A stretch of DNA of 64,000 nt from Pseudomonadota bacterium (GTDB lineage Bacteria > Pseudomonadota > Alphaproteobacteria > Caulobacterales > Caulobacteraceae), in contig JAEWDF010000119.1 in NCBI GenBank assembly GCA_023390245.1, positions 36,504-100,503 on the forward strand, given 5' to 3'. A program made the position numbers and the translations under genes. Of this stretch, positions 43,925 through 52,851 are shown piece by piece (the first letter of the stretch is position 1; every line of letters begins with the position of its first letter). The notes under the pieces are model-generated. The model saw nothing but the letters and a program-made list of their open reading frames with translations, was not told the DNA's origin and made no database searches.

Positions 43925-45453
43925 CGTCGGTGATGCGGGCCGAGGGCGTGTCCAAGAGCTACGGCGGCGTACAGGCGCTGGACGGCGTCGACTTCACTGT
44001 CGAGCGCGGCGCGGTCAATGTGCTGATCGGCGAGAACGGCGCGGGCAAGTCGACCCTGATGCGCATCCTGGCCGGAGCAGAACAGCCCGACGGCGGCCGC
44101 CTGCTGCTGGATGGACAGCCCGTCGCCTTCGCCTCCGTGCGCGATGCGGCGCAGGCCGGCGTCGGCATCGTCTTTCAGGAGCTCAATCTCTGTCCCAACC
44201 TGTCGGTGGCGGACAACATCTTCCTGAGCCGGGGCGGCGGCGTGATCGACCGGGCCGCCGAACGCGCGCGGGCGGCCGAAATGATGGCGCGCCTGGAGCA
44301 TCCGATCGATCCCGACACGCCGGTCGGCGACCTGAAGATCGGTCATCAGCAGATCGTGGAGATCGCCAAGGCGCTGGCCGCCGACGCGCGCGTGCTGATC
44401 CTGGACGAGCCCACCTCCTCGCTCAGCACGGCCGAGGTCGAGGTCCTGTTCCGCGTCATCTCCGAGCTGAGGGCGTCGGGGGTGGCGGTCATCTACATCT
44501 CCCACCGTCTGGACGAACTGATGCGGATCGGCGACGTGGTGACGGTGCTGCGCGACGGCCGCCTGCAGGCGACGGCGCGGGTCGCGGACATCTCGGTGCC
44601 GTGGATCGTCGAGCAGATGCTGGGCGCGCGGCCGTCGTCCGCGCCCGTCCGTGGCGGCGCGCCGGGCGAGACGGTCCTGTCCGCGCGCGACCTGACGCTG
44701 CCGCGTCCGCAGGGCGGGCGGCTGCTGGACGGCGTGTCGTTGGACTGCCGGGCCGGGGAGATCATCGCCGTCTACGGCCTGCTCGGTTCGGGGCGCAGCG
44801 AACTGCTGGAAACCCTGGCCGGCGCGCGGCCGGCGGCGACCGGGACGGTGTCGGTCCTCGGGACCGATGTTTCGCGGCTCGGCGTGGCCGACCGGATCCG
44901 GCATCGCATCGGCCTGGCGCCCGAGGATCGTCAGCGCGACGGCCTGTTCGCCAATCTGAGCGTGGGCCAGAACCTGTCGTTGTCCTGCCTGGCGCCCTTC
45001 GCCCGCGCCGGCGTGATCGACGGCGGACGCCTGGGCGCGGCCGTGGGCGCCATGCTGTCGCGGCTCGGCGTCAAGACGGCCTCGCCCGACCTGCCGATCG
45101 GCGCCCTGTCCGGCGGCAACCAGCAGAAGGTGCTGATCGGCCGCCAGCTGATGGCCGGCCCCGCCGTGCTGCTGCTGGACGAGCCGGGACGCGGCGTCGA
45201 CGTCGGCGCGCGCGCGGAGATCTTCGACACCATCCGGGGCCTGGCCGAACAGGGGCTGGCGGTCGTCTTCGCCACTTCGGACATGGAAGAGGCGCGCTCC
45301 CTGGCCGACCGCGTGCTGGTGATGGCCTCGGGCCTCGTCACCGCCGAACTGACGGCCGCCGAGGCGACCGACGCGGCCCTGGTCGCCGCCGCCAACCTGA
45401 CCGCCGAAACCAACGACAATGCGCCCGAAGCGCTGAGGAGCCGCATCTCGTGA
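43921..45453 (+). CDS. Sugar ABC transporter ATPase with two cassettes (RbsA-like)
   Basis: The 510-residue protein has two ABC domains. Cassette 1 has Walker A GENGAGKST (37-45), a degenerate signature and Walker B VLILDEPTSSL. Cassette 2 has an altered Walker A GLLGSGRSEL, signature LSGGNQQKVLIGRQL and Walker B VLLLDEPGRGVDVGA. This asymmetry is normal for RbsA/MglA/XylG. It energises the permease at 45450. It is coupled to its neighbours by ATGA and GTGA overlaps. The imported sugar is inferred to be D-apiose or another pentose from the linked isomerase, kinase and transketolase. Confidence 0.93.
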   Translation: MTSVMRAEGVSKSYGGVQALDGVDFTVERGAVNVLIGENGAGKSTLMRILAGAEQPDGGRLLLDGQPVAFASVRDAAQAGVGIVFQELNLCPNLSVADNIFLSRGGGVIDRAAERARAAEMMARLEHPIDPDTPVGDLKIGHQQIVEIAKALAADARVLILDEPTSSLSTAEVEVLFRVISELRASGVAVIYISHRLDELMRIGDVVTVLRDGRLQATARVADISVPWIVEQMLGARPSSAPVRGGAPGETVLSARDLTLPRPQGGRLLDGVSLDCRAGEIIAVYGLLGSGRSELLETLAGARPAATGTVSVLGTDVSRLGVADRIRHRIGLAPEDRQRDGLFANLSVGQNLSLSCLAPFARAGVIDGGRLGAAVGAMLSRLGVKTASPDLPIGALSGGNQQKVLIGRQLMAGPAVLLLDEPGRGVDVGARAEIFDTIRGLAEQGLAVVFATSDMEEARSLADRVLVMASGLVTAELTAAEATDAALVAAANLTAETNDNAPEALRSRIS

Positions 45454-46493
45454 CCGGCGCGACCCTGACTTCCTCGGCGCCGAACGCCGCCCCCAACGCC
45501 GGCCTGGCCCTGCTTCTGCGGCTGCGCACGGTCGTGGCCCTGGCGGCGGTGCTGGTGTTCTTCTCGATCATGGCGCCGAACTTCCTGTCGGCGGCCAACT
45601 TCCTGATCATGTTCAAGCATGTCGCCATCATCGCCATCCTGGCGGTGGGCATGACCTTCGTGATCCTGACCGGCGGCATCGACCTGTCGGTCGGCTCCAT
45701 CGCCGGGCTGGCCGGCATGGTCGCGGGCGGGCTGATCCTGAACGGCGTGGCGCTCAGCGCCTTCGGCGTGGTGGTCTATCCCAATGTCTGGATGGTCGTC
45801 TCCCTGACCCTGGCGCTGGGCGCGCTGGTCGGCGCAGTCAACGGTTGGCTGGTCGCGCGGCTGGGCGTGGCGCCGTTCATCGCCACCCTGGGCATGCTGT
45901 ACGTCGCGCGCGGCGCGGCCCTGCTGATGTCGAACGGCGCGACGTTCCCGAACCTGGTCGGCCGGCCGGAGCTGGGAAACGAGGGCTTCCAGATGCTGGG
46001 CGCTGGATCGGTGCTGGGCCTGCCGGTGTCGGTGCTGATCCTGATCGCCCTGGCGGTGGTCGCGGCGGTGCTGCTGCGGGCCACGCCGTTCGGCCGGCGC
46101 ATCTACGCCGTCGGCGGCAACGAGCGGGCCGCCCTGCTGTCCGGCGTGCGGGTCGGGCGGGTCAAGCTGGCGGCCTACGCCATCTCCGGCTTCTGCGCCG
46201 CCCTGGTGGGGCTGATCGTGGCCTCGGAGCTGGTCGCCGCCCATCCGGCGTCGGGCGAGACCTTCGAACTGAGCGCCATCGCCGCCGTGGTGCTGGGCGG
46301 CGCGTCCCTGGCGGGCGGCCGGGGAAGCATCGGCGGCGCGCTGATCGGCGCCTGCGTCATCGGCGTGCTGGGCGACGGCATGGTGATGATGGGCGTCAGC
46401 GAGTTCTGGCAGATGGTCATCAAGGGCCTGGTCATCGTCGCCGCCGTGGTGCTGGACCAGTTGCAGAAGCGGCTCCCGGGAGCGAAGGCGTGA
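45450..46493 (+). CDS. Sugar ABC transporter permease (RbsC-like)
   Basis: The 347-residue permease starts at GTG 45450, which overlaps the ATPase stop. It has about nine to ten membrane helices and the family motifs VGMTFVILTGGIDLSVGSIAGLAG, NGWLVARLGVAPFIATLGMLYVARGAALL, GRRIYAVGGNERAALLSGVRV and ELSAIAAVVLGGASLAGGRGSIGGALIGA (the EAA-like coupling region). It probably works as a homodimer with the ATPase. Its stop codon TGA shares a base with the ATG of the DeoR regulator gene. Confidence 0.93.
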   Translation: MTGATLTSSAPNAAPNAGLALLLRLRTVVALAAVLVFFSIMAPNFLSAANFLIMFKHVAIIAILAVGMTFVILTGGIDLSVGSIAGLAGMVAGGLILNGVALSAFGVVVYPNVWMVVSLTLALGALVGAVNGWLVARLGVAPFIATLGMLYVARGAALLMSNGATFPNLVGRPELGNEGFQMLGAGSVLGLPVSVLILIALAVVAAVLLRATPFGRRIYAVGGNERAALLSGVRVGRVKLAAYAISGFCAALVGLIVASELVAAHPASGETFELSAIAAVVLGGASLAGGRGSIGGALIGACVIGVLGDGMVMMGVSEFWQMVIKGLVIVAAVVLDQLQKRLPGAKA

Positions 46494-47350
46494 TGAGCAA
46501 GTCCGCCAGCGCCGCGAGGAGCGCCCCATCCATGGCCCAACGTCCGACCGATACCCGTCCGAACGCCCGCCGGGGCGGCTCCGGCCCGCTTCTGGCCGAA
46601 CCGCGCCGCCAGCGAATCCTCGAATGGCTGCAGGAGGAAGGCAGCGCGCGCGTCCGCGACCTGTCCGAAGCCCTGGGCGTGTCCGAGGCCACCATCCGCC
46701 AAGATCTGGAGAAGCTGGAAGGCGAGGGGCACATCGTGCGCGAGCACGGCGGCGCCTATCTCAGCTCCATACCGCAACAGGTGCGGTCGATGGACCTGCA
46801 CCATCTGGTCAACATGCCGGCCAAGCGCCGCATCGGCGCCGCCGCCGCCGCCCTGATCGGGGACAATGAGACCATCATCCTGGATTCCGGCTCGACCACG
46901 ACCGAGATCGCCTCGAACCTGGGCGACCGGCAGAACCTGAACGTCATCACCAACGCCCTGAACATCGCCCTGACGGTCGGGGCGTTGCCGACCTGCACCG
47001 TGCTGATGCCGGGCGGCCAGTTCAAGGCGCCGACCCTGTCGCTGAGCGGAGAGCGGTCAGCCGCCTTCTTCGAGGGGCTGTATGCGGAAAAGCTGTTCCT
47101 GGCGACGGCGGCCCTGTCGCTGGAGGTGGGGCTGACCTATCCGTCGATGGCCGACCTCTACGTCAAACGGGCCATGATCGGCGCCGCCAGCCGGGTTTAT
47201 CTGGTCGCCGACTCCACCAAGATCGGCCGGGTGTCGCTGTCGCGCCTGACAGGGCTGGACAGCATCCACACCCTGATCACCGACGAGGGAATTCGAGACG
47301 AGGATCGCCGGGCGCTGATCGACCGCGGCGTGGAGGTGATCGTCGCATGA
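46493..47350 (+). CDS. DeoR-family transcriptional regulator
   Basis: The 285-residue protein has an N-terminal DeoR HTH (RRQRILEWLQEEGSARVRDLSEALGVSEATIRQDLEKLEGEGHIVREHGGA, about 38-88) and a sugar-phosphate sensor domain (IGDNETIILDSGSTTTEIASNL, VITNALNIA, ATAALSLEVGLTYPS, LVADSTKIGR). The sensor usually binds a phosphorylated sugar from the pathway, here perhaps apulose phosphate. It lies inside the importer operon between permease and binding-protein genes, and probably represses both divergent operons through the CGAAA repeats at 43083-43114 and 43213-43242. A 20-residue basic N-terminal tail precedes the HTH. Confidence 0.9.
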   Translation: MSKSASAARSAPSMAQRPTDTRPNARRGGSGPLLAEPRRQRILEWLQEEGSARVRDLSEALGVSEATIRQDLEKLEGEGHIVREHGGAYLSSIPQQVRSMDLHHLVNMPAKRRIGAAAAALIGDNETIILDSGSTTTEIASNLGDRQNLNVITNALNIALTVGALPTCTVLMPGGQFKAPTLSLSGERSAAFFEGLYAEKLFLATAALSLEVGLTYPSMADLYVKRAMIGAASRVYLVADSTKIGRVSLSRLTGLDSIHTLITDEGIRDEDRRALIDRGVEVIVA

Positions 47351-48363
47351 CCAACCCGTTCGCCGCCCTGTCCAGGAGGACGCTGATCAAGCTGGCGCTG
47401 GCGGCCGTCGCGGTCGTCGTCGCGGTGCTGGCGCTGAACCTGCTCGGCCGGTCGGAACGGTCCAACCTGATCGTCATCATCACCCCTTCGCTGGACAATC
47501 CCTTCTTCGGCCAGGAGGCGCTCGGCGCCGAGGCGCGGGCGCGCCAGCTGGGCTACCAGACGCTGAAGTTCTCCCACGACGACGACGCCTATCGGCAGAG
47601 CGAACTGATCGACACGGCCATCGCCCGCAACGCCGCCGCCATCATCCTGGACAACGCCGGCGCCGACGCCAGCGCCGCGGCGGTGCAGAAGGCGCGGCTG
47701 GCGGGCGTGCCCGTCTTCCTGATCGACCGCGAGATCAACACGCGCGGCGCGGCGGCGGCGCAGATCGTGTCTAACAACCACCAGGGCGCGGCCCTGGGCG
47801 CGGAAGCCTTCGTCGAGGCCATGGGCGAAGCCGGGCCCTACGTCGAACTGGTCGGCAAGGAGTCCGACACCAACGCCATGATCCGCTCGCGCGGCTTCCA
47901 CGACGTGATCGACCAGTATCCGGACTTGAAGCTGGTCGGTCGCCAGAGCGCCAACTGGAGCCAGTCCGAGGCCTTCACCGTCATGCAGTCGCTGTTGCAG
48001 GCCCATCCGGAGATCAAGGGCGTCATCGCCGGCAACGACACCATGGCCATGGGCGCCCTGGCCGCGCTGGAGAGCGCGGGGCGGCGCGACGTGGTCATCG
48101 TCGGCTTCGACGGCTCCAACGACGTGCGCGACGCCATTCTGGCGGGCCGCATCAAGGCGACGGTGCTGCAGCCCGCCTATCGCCAGGCGCAGTATGCGGT
48201 CGAGCTGGCGCATCGCTTCCTGACCACGGGCGAGACCGGAGAGCCGGAGAAGCAGCTGATGGACTGCGTGCTGATCACCGCCGCCAACGCCGCGCGCCTG
48301 AACAATTTCGCCCTGACGGACGCGACCGCGCGGACGCGGGCGCCTGCCCCGGAGACTCCCTGA
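47347..48363 (+). CDS. Periplasmic sugar-binding protein (RbsB-like) with Tat-like or anchoring N-terminus
   Basis: The 338-residue protein is a type-I periplasmic binding protein: VIITPSLDNPFFGQEALGAEARARQLGY, SELIDTAIARNAAAIILDNAGADAS, VPVFLIDREINTRGAAAAQIVSNNHQGA, GVIAGNDTMAMGALAALE and VVIVGFDGSNDVRDAILAG. The ligand-site residues resemble those of ribose/erythritol/apiose binders. The N-terminus is unusual: SRRTLIK is a perfect twin-arginine motif before a long hydrophobic stretch (LALAAVAVVVAVLALNLL) with no clear cleavage site, so the protein may be Tat-exported or membrane-anchored. It overlaps the DeoR gene by 4 bp and the isomerase start by 1 bp. Confidence 0.9.
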   Translation: MTNPFAALSRRTLIKLALAAVAVVVAVLALNLLGRSERSNLIVIITPSLDNPFFGQEALGAEARARQLGYQTLKFSHDDDAYRQSELIDTAIARNAAAIILDNAGADASAAAVQKARLAGVPVFLIDREINTRGAAAAQIVSNNHQGAALGAEAFVEAMGEAGPYVELVGKESDTNAMIRSRGFHDVIDQYPDLKLVGRQSANWSQSEAFTVMQSLLQAHPEIKGVIAGNDTMAMGALAALESAGRRDVVIVGFDGSNDVRDAILAGRIKATVLQPAYRQAQYAVELAHRFLTTGETGEPEKQLMDCVLITAANAARLNNFALTDATARTRAPAPETP

Positions 48364-49346
48364 TGGCCCAACCCCTCCGCTTCGGCGCCGGCGTCTGGCA
48401 TTTCGCGACCTACGTCGACCGCTACGCCACCGACGGCTACGGCCCGTCGCGCGACGTGCTGGAGATGATCGACCTGGCCGGGCAGGTGACGGACCTGTCG
48501 GTGGTCGACATCAACTATCCCTTCCCCGGCGGCGGGATCACCGTCGACCAGGTCGAGGCGGCGCTGAAGCGCAATCGCCTGGGCGCCATCGGCATCACGC
48601 CCGAAATCTACACCCGCGAGTTCGCCAAGGGGGCGTTCACCAATCCCGACGCCGGCGTGCGCCGCCGCGCCAACGAACTGATCAACGAGGCCGCCGACGT
48701 GGTGCGCCGGCTGGGCGCCGACTACGTCAAGCTGTGGCCGGGCCAGGACGGCTGGGACTATCCGTTCCAAGTTGATCACGGCGCGCTGTGGAAGCTGTCG
48801 CTGGACGGGGTGGGGGAACTGGCGTCGCAGAACCCCGACCTGAAGTTCGTCATCGAATACAAACCGCGCGAGCCGCGCGTGCACATGAGCTTCGACTCGG
48901 TCGCGCGGACCCTGCTGGGCATCGAGAAGATCGGCCTGCCCAATGTCGGCATCCTGCTGGACTTCGGCCATTCGCTCTATGGCGGCGAAAGCCCGGCCGA
49001 CGCGGCCCAGCTGGCCATCGACCACGGCCGGCTGTTCGGCATCGACGTCAACGACAACCTGCGCGGCTGGGACGACGACATGGTCGCCGGCTCGGTCCAT
49101 CCGATCGAGCTGTTCGAGTTCTTCCACGTGCTGCGCCGCAATGGCTGGGACGGCGTGTGGCAGCTGGACCAGTTCCCGTTCCGCGAGGACTGCGTGACCG
49201 CCGCCAACATGGCCATCGACTTCCTGAAGATGGTCGATCGCGGCCTGGATCGGCTGGACCTGAAGGCCCTGCGCGCGGCGCAGGAACGGCAGGACGCCAT
49301 GGCGGCCCTGAAGCTGGCGCGCGGCGCCCTGTTCGGAGGCGGCTGA
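48363..49346 (+). CDS. TIM-barrel sugar isomerase (xylose-isomerase-like), probable D-apiose isomerase
   Basis: The 327-residue protein has a TIM barrel of the xylose-isomerase-like/AP-endonuclease fold. A metal-site pattern is visible: E165 and K167 in FVIEYKPREPR, D200 and H203 in LLDFGHSLYGG, D228 to D231 in FGIDVNDNLRGWDDDM. The strand-6 motif EYKPREPR mirrors the EPKP motif of xylose and rhamnose isomerases. It probably interconverts an aldose and ketose after uptake by the linked importer; with kinase and split transketolase opposite, D-apiose to D-apulose is the best fit. L-rhamnose- or pentose-isomerase activity is the alternative. It is the last gene of the operon. Confidence 0.82.
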   Translation: MAQPLRFGAGVWHFATYVDRYATDGYGPSRDVLEMIDLAGQVTDLSVVDINYPFPGGGITVDQVEAALKRNRLGAIGITPEIYTREFAKGAFTNPDAGVRRRANELINEAADVVRRLGADYVKLWPGQDGWDYPFQVDHGALWKLSLDGVGELASQNPDLKFVIEYKPREPRVHMSFDSVARTLLGIEKIGLPNVGILLDFGHSLYGGESPADAAQLAIDHGRLFGIDVNDNLRGWDDDMVAGSVHPIELFEFFHVLRRNGWDGVWQLDQFPFREDCVTAANMAIDFLKMVDRGLDRLDLKALRAAQERQDAMAALKLARGALFGGG

Positions 49347-49369
49347 CACCACATTTCTTCGCCCGGTTC

Positions 49370-49383
49370 TGACACCGGTTTCC
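49370..49383. promoter_or_regulatory. ACCGGT-centred operator upstream of the third carbohydrate TonB receptor
   Basis: TGACACCGGTTTCC, the exact reverse complement of the dctB-dctA site at 33382-33395 and close to the perfect palindrome at 29994-30005. It lies 64-77 bp upstream of the receptor ATG. Confidence 0.65.
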
Positions 49384-49446
49384 GGGCGATGCGACGAGAT
49401 CAAAAACGGGCGTCCCTGAAGGTCGCCCATGGGGAGGAGGAACCCA

Positions 49447-52400
49447 ATGTCGCGTAATCTGTACAAGTCCCGGTCGAGAACCGCCGTGCTGATGGGCGCC
49501 GCGGCGGGGTTGGCTGTCGCCAGCGCCTTCGCAGCGCCGGCCATGGCGCAGGACGCCCAGTCCGGCGAGCCGCAGACCGTCGACGAGGTCGTCGTCACCG
49601 GCATCCGCGGCGCCCTGCGCAGCGCCATCGCCGTCAAGCGCAACTCGGCGGTCATGGTCGACCAGATCAACGCCGAGGACATCGCCGACTTCCCGGATTC
49701 CAACCTGGCGGAATCGATCCAGCGCCTGCCGGGCGTGTCGATCGACCGCGACAACGGGGAGGGACGCCAGATCACCATTCGCGGCCTGGGCGGCGACTTC
49801 ACCACCACCCGCGTCAACGGCATGGACGCCCTGTCGATCGCCGGCGGTTTCGGCGGCAACGGCGACCAGGTCAGCCGCACGCGCGGCTTCGATTTCAATA
49901 CCTTCGCCTCGGAACTGTTCAGCAATCTGAAGGTCACCAAGTCCTCGGCCGCCTCGATCGACGAAGGCTCCCTGGGCGCGACGGTGGACCTGACGACGGG
50001 CCGGCCGTTCGACTACGGCGGACGCCGCATGGCGCTGTCGATCGAGGGCGCGCACTACAACCAGGGCGACACCTACAATCCCCGCATCGCGGCGCTGGCG
50101 TCCAATGTCTTCGCGGGCGGCAAGTTCGGCCTGACCGGCTCCATCGCCTACAGCGAGCGCAAGTCCGAACTGGACATGTACGACCGCAACATCGGCGCCC
50201 AGGACGTGCTGTACCGGAACATGCAGCATGCCGGCGTCACCCACGGCCTGCCGACCGACCCGTCGGGCCTGAACGGCTGGTACGGCTTCGCGCGCCCCGC
50301 CGGATTCGTCGGCGCCGACGCCCAGTCCAGCTGTCCGGCGACCGGACCCTTTCCGGTGGGCTGCGGCTCCGATCCGGCCGCCATCGCCGCCCTGTACGAT
50401 CCGGACGGCGACGGCGTGTACGACTTCCGCGCCATCATCCCCGGCCTGCCGACGCTGAGCCACCAGGAACTGGAGTACGAACGGACCGGCGTGACCCTGT
50501 CGGGCCAGTGGCGGCCCAGCGAGCGCACCCTGGTCACCGCCGACCTGATGTATTCGTCCTATGACCAGTCGACGATCCTGAACCAGCTGACCGCGCTGGG
50601 CCTGAACCGCAACAACTACAACAACCTGGCGGCCACCAATCCGGCGGCCCTGACCCAGGCGCAGCGCGAGGCGCTGTACCCCCGCTGCTCGCCCTCGGCG
50701 ACCCAGGACTGCGGCGGCTCCGGCCCGCTGATCCCCGGCACGGTCAACAGCCGCAACCCGAACAACCTGGACCCGTACGACTATTACAACTGGTCGGGAT
50801 CGCCGGGCTACCAGGCCAACCCCTACGGCATCAACGGCTGGGAGCAGCTGGTCGGCCGGCCGAACATGCAGCTGATGGACGCCCATGTGCGCACCGTCGA
50901 TGGCGTGAACTATCTGGACTACATGGTCCTGAACAATGTCGACTGGCGTTCGATCGCCGACGGCAGCGACAACCAGTCCGAGTTCAAGCAGGCCTCGATC
51001 AACGTTGATCACGACTTCTCGGACCGCTTCCGCGTCAAGGCGCTGGTCGGCCAGTCCGTCTCGGACTTCCACGGCGTGGGCTACCAGCTCGAAATCAACG
51101 CCATGGATCAGGACGGCTTCGTCTTCGACGAGCGGGGCGGCGGAGACATGCCGCAGTTCACCGTCGGCTTCGACGCCGCCGATCCGAACAACTGGAACAC
51201 GGTGAAGGGCTATTCGACGATCCGCCTCTACGAGCGCGACATCAAGAACACCTTCACCACCGCCAAGGCGGACTTCAGCTACGACTGGTCGGACGACTTC
51301 ACCCTGAACTTCGGCGGCGCCTATCGGGTGTTCGAGAACAACTACGCCAACTATCAGCGCAGCGGCTCATCCGATCCGTTCAACCCGACGATCTCCGAGA
51401 CGTCGGGCCTGAGCATCCAGGACATGGGCGGCGTGGTGCAGTTCGGCCAAGGCCTCGACATGCCGGCGGGCACGACCACCAGCTGGTTCGCGCCCAGCCG
51501 CGACGCCTTCGTCAAGGCGTGGGACATTCACTGCGACTGCATCAACGACTACGGCGATTTCCGCCTGATCAGCAACGGCGGCAACAAGGCCGACGTGACG
51601 GAGACCGACACCGCCTTCTATGGCGAAGTCGCCTTCAACACCGACCTGGGGGGGCGCAACGTCTTCGGCAACGTCGGCGTGCGCTACGCCAAGACGGAGA
51701 TCGAATCCTCCGGCTTCCTGGGGAGCGCCTACCGCACGGCCAATCACGAATACGAGGATTGGCTGCCGTCGCTGAACGTCGCCTATGAGGTCGTGCCGGA
51801 CGTGCTGCTGCGCTTCGCCGCCGCCAAGGTGATGGCGCGCCCGACCCTGGCGAACCTGTCGCCCGGCGGCTCGGTGGCCACCAACTGCACGGCGGGAACG
51901 GGCGGCCTGTGCGCGACGGACCCCGGCATCTCCATCGGCAATCCCTTCCTCAATCCGTTCCGTTCGACCAACTACGACGCCAGCGTCGAATGGTACTTCG
52001 CCGAGGACGGCCTGCTGTCCTTCGCGGTGTTCCGCAAGGACATCGAATCCTTCCCGCAGACGGTGCTGTCGACCGGACCGCTGTCGGAGGCGCTGAAGGG
52101 CGCGCTGTATGACGAAGTGGTCGCCTCCATCACCGACGCGAACCTGGCCAGCCATGTCGCGGCGGGCGGCGACTGGGCCATCACCCAGCAGCGGGACTCG
52201 CCCGGCGGCTTCATCGAAGGGTTTGAGGCCTCGTTCCAGACGGCCTTCACCTTCCTGCCGGCGCCGTTCAACGACTTCGGCATGCTGCTGAACTACACCC
52301 ACCTGAATTCGGAGCTGGACTACATCCTGGACGTCCGCAGCGGCCAGACCGGCGTGGGTCCGTATCTGAACGCCTCGCCCGACGCGGTGAACGGCACCCT

Positions 52401-52737
52401 CTACTACGAGGCGCCCAAGTGGCAGGCGCGGGTCTCGGCGGTCTATCGCGCCGAGTACCGCGATCGCTTCCCGCTGATGTCCAACTCCTGTTCGATCGCG
52501 CTTGGGCCGGTGGACTGCGCCCAGCCGCAGTTGCCCTGGTTCCGCGCGGTCAAGGACAGCCTGCGGTTCGACGCCTCGTTCAGCTACGACTTCAACGACA
52601 ACGTCACCTTCTCGCTCGAGGCGATCAACCTGACCGAGGAACCGAACAACAAGTGGGCCTATGAGGACGTGAAGATCGCGCAGCAGTCGCAAAGCTACGG
52701 CCGCATCATCACGGCGGGCGTTCGCCTGAAGTTCTGA
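49447..52737 (+). CDS. TonB-dependent receptor, Xanthomonas/Caulobacter carbohydrate type
   Basis: From ATG 49447 (GGAGGAGGAA ribosome-binding site) the product is 1096 residues, the longest of the five receptors. The signal peptide ends AFAAPAMAQ. The TonB box is QTVDEVVVTGIRGALRSAIAVKRNSAVMVDQINAEDIADFPDSNLAESIQRLPGV, the plug GEGRQITIRGLGGDFTTTRVNGMDALSIAGG. Extra-long extracellular loops carry several cysteines (CPATGPFPVGC, CSPSATQDC, IHCDCINDYG, CTAGTGGLC). It heads the block with DUF1593, GH106, DUF4861 and a toroid glycosidase, and probably imports rhamnose-containing oligosaccharides. A terminator follows, so the enzymes may rely on read-through or their own promoter. Confidence 0.93.
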   Translation: MSRNLYKSRSRTAVLMGAAAGLAVASAFAAPAMAQDAQSGEPQTVDEVVVTGIRGALRSAIAVKRNSAVMVDQINAEDIADFPDSNLAESIQRLPGVSIDRDNGEGRQITIRGLGGDFTTTRVNGMDALSIAGGFGGNGDQVSRTRGFDFNTFASELFSNLKVTKSSAASIDEGSLGATVDLTTGRPFDYGGRRMALSIEGAHYNQGDTYNPRIAALASNVFAGGKFGLTGSIAYSERKSELDMYDRNIGAQDVLYRNMQHAGVTHGLPTDPSGLNGWYGFARPAGFVGADAQSSCPATGPFPVGCGSDPAAIAALYDPDGDGVYDFRAIIPGLPTLSHQELEYERTGVTLSGQWRPSERTLVTADLMYSSYDQSTILNQLTALGLNRNNYNNLAATNPAALTQAQREALYPRCSPSATQDCGGSGPLIPGTVNSRNPNNLDPYDYYNWSGSPGYQANPYGINGWEQLVGRPNMQLMDAHVRTVDGVNYLDYMVLNNVDWRSIADGSDNQSEFKQASINVDHDFSDRFRVKALVGQSVSDFHGVGYQLEINAMDQDGFVFDERGGGDMPQFTVGFDAADPNNWNTVKGYSTIRLYERDIKNTFTTAKADFSYDWSDDFTLNFGGAYRVFENNYANYQRSGSSDPFNPTISETSGLSIQDMGGVVQFGQGLDMPAGTTTSWFAPSRDAFVKAWDIHCDCINDYGDFRLISNGGNKADVTETDTAFYGEVAFNTDLGGRNVFGNVGVRYAKTEIESSGFLGSAYRTANHEYEDWLPSLNVAYEVVPDVLLRFAAAKVMARPTLANLSPGGSVATNCTAGTGGLCATDPGISIGNPFLNPFRSTNYDASVEWYFAEDGLLSFAVFRKDIESFPQTVLSTGPLSEALKGALYDEVVASITDANLASHVAAGGDWAITQQRDSPGGFIEGFEASFQTAFTFLPAPFNDFGMLLNYTHLNSELDYILDVRSGQTGVGPYLNASPDAVNGTLYYEAPKWQARVSAVYRAEYRDRFPLMSNSCSIALGPVDCAQPQLPWFRAVKDSLRFDASFSYDFNDNVTFSLEAINLTEEPNNKWAYEDVKIAQQSQSYGRIITAGVRLKF

Positions 52738-52772
52738 TCACCTGCGAATTTATCTCCCTCTCGCAGGCACTT

Positions 52773-52807
52773 GCCGGCGGATCGCCTGATCCGCCGGCCT
52801 TCTTCTC
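52773..52807 (+). terminator. Terminator hairpin between the TonB receptor and the enzyme genes
   Basis: GCCGGCGGATC, loop GCCT, GATCCGCCGGC (11-bp perfect stem at 52773-52798), then CTTCTTCTC. The T-rich tail is interrupted, so partial read-through is likely; this would set receptor expression above that of the enzymes. Confidence 0.65.
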
Positions 52808-52851
52808 ACTCCGGCCCGGAACAGGGGCCGGCGCAACACAGGAGGCGATCC

